Part shown: in pieces, positions 30,901-37,944 of the stretch | How positions within the stretch are numbered: the first letter of the stretch is position 1 | Layout: every line of letters begins with the position of its first letter | NCBI GenBank assembly: GCA_030280995.1 | Contig: JASXTE010000016.1 | Span: forward strand, 12,725,001 to 12,789,000 | DNA: 64,000 nucleotides | DNA from: Hemileia vastatrix | Lineage: Eukaryota > Basidiomycota > Pucciniomycetes > Pucciniales > Zaghouaniaceae | Direction of reading: 5' to 3' | The notes under the pieces: generated by a model | What the model was told of the DNA's origin: nothing | What the model saw: the letters and a program-made list of their open reading frames with translations, nothing else | Database searches by the model: none | Made by a program: the position numbers and the translations under genes

Positions 30901-32265
30901 TGTGCAGGTGATATTGGTGATAGAGAAGTCCCTATTGATGTTATATTAATTGATTTTCAAGATGAAGTCTGGGGTCAGACTGGTTTTTATTTTTTGTTAG
31001 TCAAATATTTGTTGACTTTAGAGAGGCCAGAAGATTGTGAAGACGATGAATGGGTGGCTATCAAGAGGAAGTCATCTACGTTTTACCTATCTGGTCGACG
31101 TTTAATGAGGAGGAGGTATCCAAATCCTCAAGTAGTTATAACTCAACAGAAGGGGCAAGAATTAGTTTTGAAATCACTGCATGAAGATCTTGGGCATAGA
31201 GGCGTTGGAGAAACATTTAGAAGAATTTCTGATCGATTTTGGTGGCCTGGCATGAAGATGGCTGTTAAACAGTGGGTTCAGTCATGCGAAGAATGTCAAA
31301 GACGAAGTTATTTAAGGCCAAAAGAACCTGGACGCGCGACCGGTGAATATACGCTCTTTGGAAGAGTTAGTTTAGATGCCGTTCATATAAAAGAGGGACG
31401 GTATAAATATTTAATTGTGGCCAGAGATGATTTATCTGGTTGGGTAGAGGCAGCGCCTCTTATTAATTTAACTGCCAAAAATGTGGCAGAATTTTTTTTG
31501 AATAATTGGGTATATAGGTATGGGGTGATGAAGTTGGTGACGGTAGATGGAGGTCCTGAATTTGGGACAGAGTTTAAAGAGGCCGTATTGAAAGTTGGAT
31601 CAAAGGTTAGGGTAGCAACCCCATATTATCCTGAAGCTGAAGGCATGGTTGAAAGAGGGCATCAAGTTATTAAGGATGCTTTAGTTAAAATGTGTGGGAC
31701 AAGTGCCGAAAAGTGGAGGCACTATTTACCTTTAGTTTTATTTGCTGATCGAATCACTGCCAAAAGGACGACCGGATTTTCACCTTATGAACTTGTTTTT
31801 GGACAGAAAGCAGTTTTACCGGTTGATTTAGAAGCTGAATCATATCTTGGAGTTGACTGGGACACGGTCAAAACTACTGAAGAATTATTGTGTGCGAGAA
31901 TGATGCAGCTAGAAAAGAAAGAAGAATATTTAGAAAAGGCATATTCGCGGATGATGAAGATCCGAAATCAATCAGTTAGATATTGGGATGAGCGGTTGGC
32001 ACATCGATTAAGGAAACCTTTGAACCCAGGTGATATGGTCTTGGTGTATAATAGGAGTTTGGAAAGTCAGTGGGGAAAAATGTTTGCAGATAGGTGGAAT
32101 GGACCGTATAAAATCAAGGAGCAAGTTTCCGGCGGTTCATATGTGCTAGAAGAGTTGGATGGAGTTGTATTGAAGAAGAGGGTAGCGGCCGATCAAGTGA
32201 AACGGTTCTATCCTAGAGGCACCAGGAGTGCCGAAGTCTTCCTCCGCAATGAGGATAAACTATGA
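27946..32265 (+). CDS. pol: Pol polyprotein of element Y: RT, RNase H, integrase (1439 aa, reached by frameshift)
   Basis: Replication enzymes. Residues 1-430 are lineage-specific and carry five in-frame LQQE(V/G)KLQ repeats (about residues 93-200) encoded by the mini-hairpins. RT: VFCIKKPNGKLRVVHDLREL (about 431), first catalytic Asp D482 (LGDIMGGYD), D546-D547 in FIDDGG. RNase H: D713 (AVDSSQVAAGAVLSQ), then Glu in VESRYSQPKLEL and Asp in LQVDAKSL. An acidic insert of about 200 residues follows. Integrase: zinc site H1079-H1084-C1114-C1117 and D1144-D1201-E1236 (34 residues between the last two). A GPY/F module (WNGPYKIKE, about 1385) ends the protein; there is no chromodomain. The last codons (RNEDKL) are themselves a mini-hairpin copy. 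All catalytic residues seen are intact. Confidence 0.93.
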   Translation: MPSFFGVAGADRSNVVISPQDEIPDCNRSAHLEIIQVDSQLFSVNITLECKYVLDFSICLLDLPGFSIKFKNGEKGKMGQIRLDKNWKGMFDNLQQEGKLQLTHQNPIKNLGISKTQKNNLCENVISDLQQEVKLQLSPSILGLQQEVKLQVSPFIPDLQQEGKLQLSHQNQIKNLGIIKTQKNNFCENSIPVLQQEVKLPTFFTGDLLLDKGSKGVGKSVYKLDEGKEKRVKFKNEIKYFSNFSYSDSGEEEDSFDESFNGNTKVNDLPQAYLDVDAAKYKKVANKVRPINEPLPAELNPPLRRPRLSRDPYESPLVKNPPEFSETSRITFERLGVVNFGPDGWLSGEEKKLLLDVMVKREKAIAFEEEERGVLKHSYGEPYKIPVVCHEPWQQKPIPIPAALKEAYIEVVRERIRTGLYEQSTSSYSSPVFCIKKPNGKLRVVHDLRELNRVTIKDAGIPPSAEEFVEAFAGRVCYGLGDIMGGYDERELHPDSRPLTTFDTPLGRLQLTRLPQGATNSVAVYQAQMAWILQDEIPQYAGIFIDDGGIKGPTTDYDNQVLEENPGIRKFIWEFAITLERILFRIEEAGLTISGSKFSCCVPALEILGHVVCREGRIMSKKKVNKIQSWPRPKNTTEVRGFLGVCVYVRMFIKDFSSLAAPLRRLTRKDADWEWDEECEKAFVKLKEVVGKDLVLHKLEYGKDAGRIYLAVDSSQVAAGAVLSQMDKAGYIRPVRYESVVFTEVESRYSQPKLELCGVAKILKKLQHILWGQHFELQVDAKSLIQMINSPSLPNAPMTRWVAFIQHFSFDLVHKPGKTFTMPDGLSRRPPTEEDSDSEEFDEDIPIIKASTKGAEDFPYLPHEVKLAGLLCLDYDDDDDLHQEDKLENSFYVNKGVGKGVDKFGREEVEEDVVYVEEDGLVVWDSSKLRNGVYVGELENLNKRVDKEKEVFSNTVFEGSKGSEEKRRHSSIKNLFRGQRLLAHSCAGDIGDREVPIDVILIDFQDEVWGQTGFYFLLVKYLLTLERPEDCEDDEWVAIKRKSSTFYLSGRRLMRRRYPNPQVVITQQKGQELVLKSLHEDLGHRGVGETFRRISDRFWWPGMKMAVKQWVQSCEECQRRSYLRPKEPGRATGEYTLFGRVSLDAVHIKEGRYKYLIVARDDLSGWVEAAPLINLTAKNVAEFFLNNWVYRYGVMKLVTVDGGPEFGTEFKEAVLKVGSKVRVATPYYPEAEGMVERGHQVIKDALVKMCGTSAEKWRHYLPLVLFADRITAKRTTGFSPYELVFGQKAVLPVDLEAESYLGVDWDTVKTTEELLCARMMQLEKKEEYLEKAYSRMMKIRNQSVRYWDERLAHRLRKPLNPGDMVLVYNRSLESQWGKMFADRWNGPYKIKEQVSGGSYVLEELDGVVLKKRVAADQVKRFYPRGTRSAEVFLRNEDKL
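27955..28036 (+). promoter_or_regulatory. Probable -1 frameshift signal between gag and pol
   Basis: The heptamer TTTTTTG at 27955-27961 fits X-XXY-YYZ in the gag frame (CAT TTT TTG GGG TAG), followed after one codon by the gag stop. Slipping back one base continues exactly in the pol frame (TTT TTT GGG GTA). After a 9-base spacer, GGGCTGATC (27971-27979) can pair with GGTCAGCTC (28028-28036), nine pairs including two G-U. The loop holds a smaller stem. An ATG at 27946 opens the pol frame too, so reinitiation is an alternative. Confidence 0.7.
28224..28545 (+). repeat. Five mini-hairpin copies inside the pol reading frame
   Basis: Copies start at 28224, 28329, 28374, 28419 and 28524. Each is CCTC-CAGCAA-GAGG (stem-loop-stem; TCTC in the last) followed by (G/T)TAAACTG. 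All are in the same frame and encode LQQE(V/G)KL. Two copies also carry a longer shared flank (ATTAAAACCCAAAAAAATAA type). Two more copies lie in pol at 30525 and 30585. Confidence 0.9.
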
Positions 32266-32452
32266 TATCAATGAAACTTTATGGATTCCTCCGCAATGAG
32301 GATAAACTATGAAATTTCTTAAATTTTATCAACTCCGAAATGAGGATAAACTACAATTTTAATGACTTTTATTAAATTTATACCTCCGCAACGAGGATAA
32401 ACTATGATATCAACGAAATTTTATGGATTCCTCCGCAACGAGGATAAACTAT
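32241..32452 (+). repeat. Five mini-hairpin copies at the end of pol and just after it
   Basis: Copies start at 32241 (overlapping the pol stop), 32288, 32332, 32383 and 32430, reading CCTC-CGCAAT-GAGG-ATAAACTAT with small changes (ACTC at 32332, loop CGCAAC in the last two). Spacing is 42-51 bases. Confidence 0.9.
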
Positions 32453-32617
32453 CTTCTTTTTTTATCAAATAATTTACTATCGTTACACTGCATATGGGCA
32501 ACAAAACTGTGATGAAACATAACAAAATACGAGAAAACCTTCATTGAAAATTTTCAAAATTTAAAATTCTTAAAATATGGGTGAAGATAGTGTTGGAAAA
32601 ATTTTAAAATTTATTGG

Positions 32618-33080
32618 AAGAAGTGTTCACAGGGGAACCTTCTTAATTAAATATTGGCAAGTGTGGGGGTAATTGATGGGCTGGCTGCTCTATACACAAT
32701 TACCCCATAATGTTCGTTTCCAAAATTTTCCCTGTTTCTAGTTGAATCCTGGCTTTGTCTTTTAATTTTAGGAAGTCCACTAAGACTATAAACTGGAACG
32801 AATCAAGAGACACCGCTCTCAACGCCGGATTCAAGATTCTTTTATTTTATTTTGTTTTTGATTTTTTTTATGTTAGATTGTGATTTCTTTTCTTTAATAT
32901 ATATTATGAATTATTGTAAAGGTGATGCTCACTGGTGGTCTCTAATCATTTTTATAAATTGGAGGGAGCCCACCCAGTGATCATCATTATAAAAATTATC
33001 TTCTAAAAACTTTCATTTATTTTCTTTTCTTTTCAATTTCTCAAAATTGTGTAACCACATCAAGTTGCACTTGGATGTGG
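32618..33080 (+). ncRNA. Structured non-coding region of element Y: four conserved hairpins
   Basis: Hairpin 1: AAGAAG 32618-32623 with CTTCTT 32639-32644. Hairpin 2: GGGGTAATTG 32666-32675 with CAATTACCCC 32697-32706, ten perfect pairs, with an inner GGGC/GCTC stem. Hairpin 3: CACTGGTGG 32930-32938 with CCACCCAGTG 32970-32979. Hairpin 4: CCACATC 33055-33061 with GATGTGG 33074-33080, inner AAG/CTT. Each has a counterpart in elements O and M with compensatory base changes. A mini-hairpin copy lies between 2 and 3 at 32774. This is proposed as a functional RNA region; its function is not known. Confidence 0.7.
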
Positions 33081-33139
33081 GTATGATGTCGAGGGTACGG
33101 CTCATCAAATGGCCGGGGGGCATCTTTTAAAATTTTATT

Positions 33140-33480
33140 TTAAAATTTTTTTTTTTTTAGTACTTTTTTTATCTTTCTTTTCACATTCATTTATCTTTCT
33201 TTAAAATTAAATTTTAACTTTTATTTCAAAACTATCTTTTCTAAAATCTTTTATTTTAAATTTAAAAAAAAAAAAAAAAAAATTAAAATTAAAAAAAAAA
33301 TAAAAAAATAAAATAAATAAAAAAAAAAAAAAAAAAAAATAATAATAATAATAATAATAAATAAAAAAAAAAATAAAAAATAAAAAAAAAATAAAAAAAA
33401 AAAAATAAAAAAATAAAAAAAAATTAATTAAAATTAAAATTAAAATTTATTAATTAAATCAAAATCATTATTATATTTCT
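33140..33480 (+). other. A/T simple-sequence block in element Y
   Basis: Poly-T then long poly-A with AAT and AAAT repeats. No coding potential. It corresponds to the AT block of element M at 17820-18150. Confidence 0.8.
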
Positions 33481-33591
33481 TAGTTTTATTTTTTTAGTTT
33501 TCATTCTTTTAGTTTTATTCATTTAGTTTAGACAGGAAACAGGGTCTAGGAGAACTCAATACCAATGGGATTTTACTTCAAGATATCTGTT

Positions 33592-34247
33592 AGTCCTCTA
33601 AGACTTTAAACTGGCTACTTTTCAAGACGTTCTTTAAGGGGTTTTTTTTAATACAAATTTTGGAGCTGTTAGTCCTCCAAGACTTTAAACTGGCTAATTT
33701 TCAAGACTATCGTTAAAAATTTTTTTTATTGGATTTGTTAGGTCCACCAAGACCTTAAACTGTAGTGTTATCAAATGTTAGGTCCACCAAGACCTTAAAC
33801 TGGACTGTTATCAAGCTGTTGGGTCCACCATGACCTTAAACTGGATTTCTTATCGATTAAATGTTTGGTCCACCATGACTTTAAACTGGTAGTTCATTCA
33901 TTGTTTAGTCCACTATGACTTTAAACTGGAAAATTAATATCTGCAGGATAATTCAACATTCATTGGACCACTATGGCCTTATACTGGATTACTTGTCGAT
34001 CAAATGTTTGGTCCACTATGACATTAAACTGGATTAACAAATTTATTCAATCTTTGGTCAAGTCTAGGCCTTACTTAGGAATATATCAAGTTATTTATGC
34101 ACCTAAACGATCTTTGGTCCACCAAGACCATAAACTGGCAATCGATTATATGTTTGGTCCACCAAGACTTTAAACTGGAATGTCAATCTTGTTTGGATAA
34201 CTCAATTCAATCTTTTAATTTATCTCTGTCCACTAAGACTCTAAACT
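33592..34247 (+). repeat. Distal array of mini-hairpin repeats, element Y
   Basis: About a dozen copies at 30-70-base spacing, starting at 33592, 33671, 33741, 33781, 33822, 33867, 33907, 33964 (degraded), 34010, 34116, 34156 and 34228. Stems are AGTC/GACT or GGTC/GACC, loops CTCCAA, CACCAA, CACCAT or CACTAT, then TTAAACTGG or a close variant. Spacers share no obvious sequence. Confidence 0.9.
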
Positions 34248-34261
34248 GGTTATTCAATTAT

Positions 34262-34839
34262 TTCTGGAATTGGGTGCTGGTAGCTTTAGGAGGTTAAAAT
34301 TTTAGGTGGTGATGATGCTAAAGAAAGCATAATGGTTAATTAGGTGAAATTTGTGGCGCTTTAACATGGTCTAAAGTTAAAATTATTATTGGAAGCCTGG
34401 CAAAAGTATTTTATGGGTTTGCTGTATAGCAAAGTTTGAAAATTGTGATGAAGGAATCAGAAGTTAGGATGGTAGTTGGATTTTAGGGAATGATTTTTTT
34501 TAGTGCCTCATAGTTAGGCCATTTTTTTTTTGGTGTGAAGCTTGGAGGACCTTATGGCGAGATTGGAATCATAGAATTCGGCTCAGTGGGGGGCCCTATG
34601 AGGTTGGAATCAGGAGTATTCGGCTCATAGGAAGATCCACTCTCTCAATGCTGTGACAAGAAGGAAGACTGGTATATGGGAGTCTGAAGGGATTCAAACC
34701 TTGCTCTCAGTAGTGGAATCATCACAAGATTTATTTTATTTTATTTTATGTTATATCAAGCCAGAGAAGAAAGAAAACATCATTTATGTTGAAAGTTTAA
34801 GAAGACCAAGCAAAAACAAAATTTTATCAAGTTATACTG
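34262..34839 (+). other. Non-coding stretch of element Y with a short direct repeat
   Basis: No gene is seen. Two related segments, 34548-34585 and 34593-34627, share TTGGAATCA and ATTCGGCTCA and both include an ACCTTATGG or CCCTATGAGG start. The meaning is unknown. Confidence 0.45.
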
Positions 34840-35533
34840 TTAGAAAAGATAATTTCTTTGAAATTGTTCAACATCATTATCAAAGCTTTGCATTAAAATT
34901 CTTCTTTTCATGAGGTCTTCATGGTTATTAGCTGGAGTTTCTTGAAAATAGGCCAGCATTTTTCGTTTCAACTCATTAGTAAAGTCAAGAAAAAGATAGC
35001 GATGAAAATTTGGGTAATGATTGATATAGTCCGTCTTCACTCTACCAACATCATCAGTGTTGGTTATTTCGACAGCTAGAAGTTCAAATATGTTATTAAG
35101 TCATAGGTTTAGTCAATTTTGATTAAAAGTTTTTTTTTAGTAAGATAAATAGGGTCTTACATTTAGAGCCAGGAAACATAGTCTCAGCAAAGTTAGTTGG
35201 GGGTACTGGCGTTATAGGATTAGGATCTTGTGAAGGCAAAATTAGGCCGGGATCCGTTGATGAAGATTGAACTTTTGAAGCTGTTTTTGATCTTATTCGT
35301 TTTAAGAAGACAGGAATTTTGGATCGCTTTTTAGAAGTTGAGGGATCAGGGAGAGCTGCTGGTCCTAAATATACGTTTGTTTTAGAAGGAACTATTGGCC
35401 GGTTGCATTTGACTTTTTTCACACGGCATAAGTCGCAAGCTGTTCTGCCAGGAAGATTAGGATTGGACATTAAACAAGGTACCTGGTATCGAGCGCAGAG
35501 CTCACATGGAGCGACAAGTTCTTTGGAAGACAT
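34840..35533 (-). CDS. Antisense spliced gene of element Y: small Zn2Cys6-type protein (202 aa)
   Basis: It is encoded opposite to gag-pol, between the repeat array and the 3' LTR. Exon 1 is 35533-35161 (ATG start), the intron 35160-35076 (85 bp, GTAAGA...CTTCTAG), exon 2 35075-34840; together they make exactly 203 codons with stop. The N terminus has C10-C13-C20-C33-C36-C43, i.e. C-x2-C-x6-C-x12-C-x2-C-x6-C, which fits the fungal Zn(II)2Cys6 binuclear cluster. The basic run (RVKKVKC) sits in the second half of the motif, not the usual first. A Ser/Pro/Lys linker and a helical, charged C-terminal tail follow. Homologues occur in M and O with the same intron phase. A nuclear DNA- or RNA-binding role is likely but inferred. 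Being antisense, its intron is not removed from the genomic RNA and so survives retrotransposition. Confidence 0.78.
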
Positions 35534-35643
35534 ATTGATGAAGATGAATTTTATAGTTGATTAAAGAAGATGGTGGTTGAAGGTTAAAGATGAATATTGT
35601 GTTCAACCACTTATGCAAAGTTATAAGAATGGGGACATTCTCG

Positions 35644-35656
35644 ATTGGAGGGAGGA
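35644..35656 (+). promoter_or_regulatory. Polypurine tract of element Y
   Basis: ATTGGAGGGAGGA directly before the 3' LTR start TGTGGTAG. It primes plus-strand synthesis. Confidence 0.85.
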
Positions 35657-36868
35657 TGTGGTAGCCTAAAGTTTAGTACGGCACCTAAATATGTAAATGG
35701 AGTTATCACGGCATGCAAGATTGGTGTTATTATTTTTTTTAAAAAGGGGTTTTATTTAATTTATTGGAGTTTTAAATATGAAGAAATTGGTCACGAGCAA
35801 ATGCCTACACGAAAACAATTTATTTTGCGGAGAAAACTTATTTTTACGGTCTGAAAAATTTATAAGTATTAAGTCGAGTCACTCAAGAACCTTGGGAAAT
35901 TTTCCCAGAAATTTTACTATTTTTCTTATATTTTTAAATGAATTTTAAAGTTTTATAGAAATATTTACGTTTTTCAAAAATTACTTAACTTTGATGAATT
36001 TTCACGGGGTAATTAGAGCTGCGCAGACTACGAAAATTAGTTTGGTAGGTAAAGGGGAAGTAGCTCTATTATGTGTAATTTTTCTAGATTTTTTATTATG
36101 GTTTTAAGGTTCTAAATTGAGTCCGGAAGTCCGGACGGACTCCGTTTCGACTCCGTACGGACTCCGTACGGACTCCGCTTTGACTCCGTACGGACTCCGT
36201 ACGGACTCCGCTTTGACTCCGTACGGACTCCGTACGGACTCCGTTCCGGCTCCGTACGGACTCCGTATGGGCTCCGGATTGACTCTGGAAGAGCTCTGGA
36301 GGGGAAAACTTAGGCACGTGACTAGGAATACTTAAGCGCTTCTCAAACTCGAAATGGAGAGGGGGGACACGTCATACAGCTTAATCATTGACCACCACGG
36401 TCTCATTTTTTATTACTCAACAAATTAAATAAGTTGTAATACCCTTATAACATTATTATTTTTACATAACATTTTAGAAATACAATTCAACAATTTAAAT
36501 CACACTTCATATAGGGTATCTTTAGAAAGGTCTTCATCGCTGGGACTTGATTATTGCTGTCTCATATAAATTTAAAATATTATAAAAACATAAAAGTCAA
36601 TCTTTACAGATCTTTCACTGGTACACCTTAATTGTTGTTATCAGTATTTCTTTATCAACAGCCACTTTCTTTAAATCTCAATAAGCGTTAAATATTATAG
36701 AGTTTCATTATTTTTTTTATCAATCAGATCCAAGTAGATTGGTTAGCTTAGTGATTTAGAATTCCCATTTTGTTATTTTATTGGAAGGACGGGGTTTTCA
36801 GCTAAATCCACATATCTCCTCCGGATTCTGCTTACAGCAAGGCGACTGTAAGAGTTTACCTTACCATA
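35657..36868 (+). repeat. 3' LTR of element Y
   Basis: Matches the 5' LTR along its whole length by eye, with one extra T in the T run near 36710. It includes the palindromic array (36121-36290). Ends TACCATA, followed by the CCGC target duplication and the rest of the M LTR. Confidence 0.92.
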
Positions 36869-36872
36869 CCGC

Positions 36873-36890
36873 CAATGTTTGAAGACCACA
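36873..36890 (-). repeat. Remaining 5' end of the element M LTR
   Basis: CAATGTTTGAAGACCACA completes the LTR broken at 23971; reversed it is TGTGGTCTTCAAACATTG, the LTR start. Element O gag resumes directly after it. Confidence 0.75.
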
Positions 36891-37944
36891 GCGGATCCTA
36901 AGCTGAGTTCAGCTAGAAAGAATTACATCAAAGAGGAGATGTACAAGATGCAGAAGGGGATTGCTGATATGGCCCCCCCTAGTTTTGGTGCATTGGACAT
37001 GAATAGTGAGCCAATGCCTATGGGTGTTGATTCTGACTCTGAGAAGGATTTCCCTTTAGCTTCATTGAAAAAGCCTTCTGGATTTAGAGGTTCTGGTGAG
37101 GGATCTGGTTTGATTCCTGTTAATGGTAAATCTGTTGGTGGTTTTGATCCTCAAGAATTATCTATGAACAAGGTAGTGAAGCCAAGGGCTCACTTTGAGA
37201 GTTCATTAGTTTCTGGCCAATCCAATGTTCTGGAGTCTGTTCTGGAAAGGATGAATCAGGGTCATGTTTCCCTTTCTTATGGGGATTTGTATACTATCAG
37301 TCCTGGGTTGGCTGATAGATAGAAAAAGTTGTTGACCAGGAGAAGGGTTTCTTATGGGGAGGTGGAATACATTTGTGATTCTTCTGAGAAGCTTGGTAAG
37401 GGGTTAGAGACTCATTTTCCTGCACCTCTTGGTTATGTCAATGTCACTCTGAATGGCAGGGAGGCTAGGGAATCGGTATTTTCAGGTTCTCAGATTAACC
37501 TTATTTCATTGTTTGAGGCTACTCATCTGGGCATCCTCATCCAACATGAATTGGTGGCCATATCACTGAGTTGATTGGAACAGCTGAATTTGTGAAACTG
37601 GATGTTGGTGGAGCCTCAGGGAAGGTTCATTTTTACATAGCCAATGGTAATGTAGAAGCTGTTTCAGGTGGACCATTCTTGATAAATTTTCAAGCAAGAT
37701 TTGGTTATCAGTTTGATATGGGAATCAGTTTTGAGTTTACCAGTGAAGATGAAAGGAATCTTCACATGAGATTATTGTCTCCTGGAGATGATGGTTGTGA
37801 GACCAGGCCTGGGTTGTCTTCAATGTGTCAGTGTATGGATTTTTATAGGAGAGAAGGGAAGTTGGTGCTGACTCTGGCTCTTTGGAGTGTGGCTTAGGCT
37901 CTAGTGAGAGTCTGTCTTTTTTAGAGTGATGAGGGCCAATCACC
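36891..37944 (+). pseudogene. gag C-terminal part and protease of element O (broken)
   Basis: Resumes the gag of O after the nested insertions: ADPKLSSARKNYIKEEMYKMQKGIADM, then an acidic stretch, KVVKPRAHFES, ERMNQGHVSLSYGDLYTISPGLADR, stop at 37320. Next comes the protease (37329-37574), where the catalytic DSGSQ reads FSGSQ, so Asp is lost. TSEDERNLHMRLLSPGDDG follows to a stop near 37897 and a T-run before a final stop at about 37920. Frame changes occur near 37574. It is not functional. Confidence 0.85.

Larger units (their letters stand above)
23972..36868 (+). mobile_element. Element Y: apparently complete Ty3-type LTR retrotransposon
   Basis: A 12.9-kb element with 1.21-kb LTRs, primer site, gag-protease ORF, pol ORF, repeat-rich 3' region, antisense gene and polypurine tract. 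It inserted into the 5' LTR of element M. The flanks CCGC (23968-23971) and CCGC (36869-36872) form a 4-bp duplication, and the empty site reads GGCTCCGCCAATG, matching other LTR copies. The LTRs look the same by eye except for a 7/8 T run, and both long ORFs are open, so the insertion is recent. CpG sites are still present, unlike in M and O. Confidence 0.92.

Noticed and set aside
33592..34247. Spaced short repeats resembling a CRISPR array
   Set aside because: Spacers vary from about 10 to 70 bases, repeats differ in sequence, they lie inside a eukaryotic retroelement and extend into its coding frame. No cas genes.
32266..34839. An env-like gene after pol in element Y
   Set aside because: The region is non-coding, made of hairpins, repeats and A/T tracts; no long sense-strand frame exists there.
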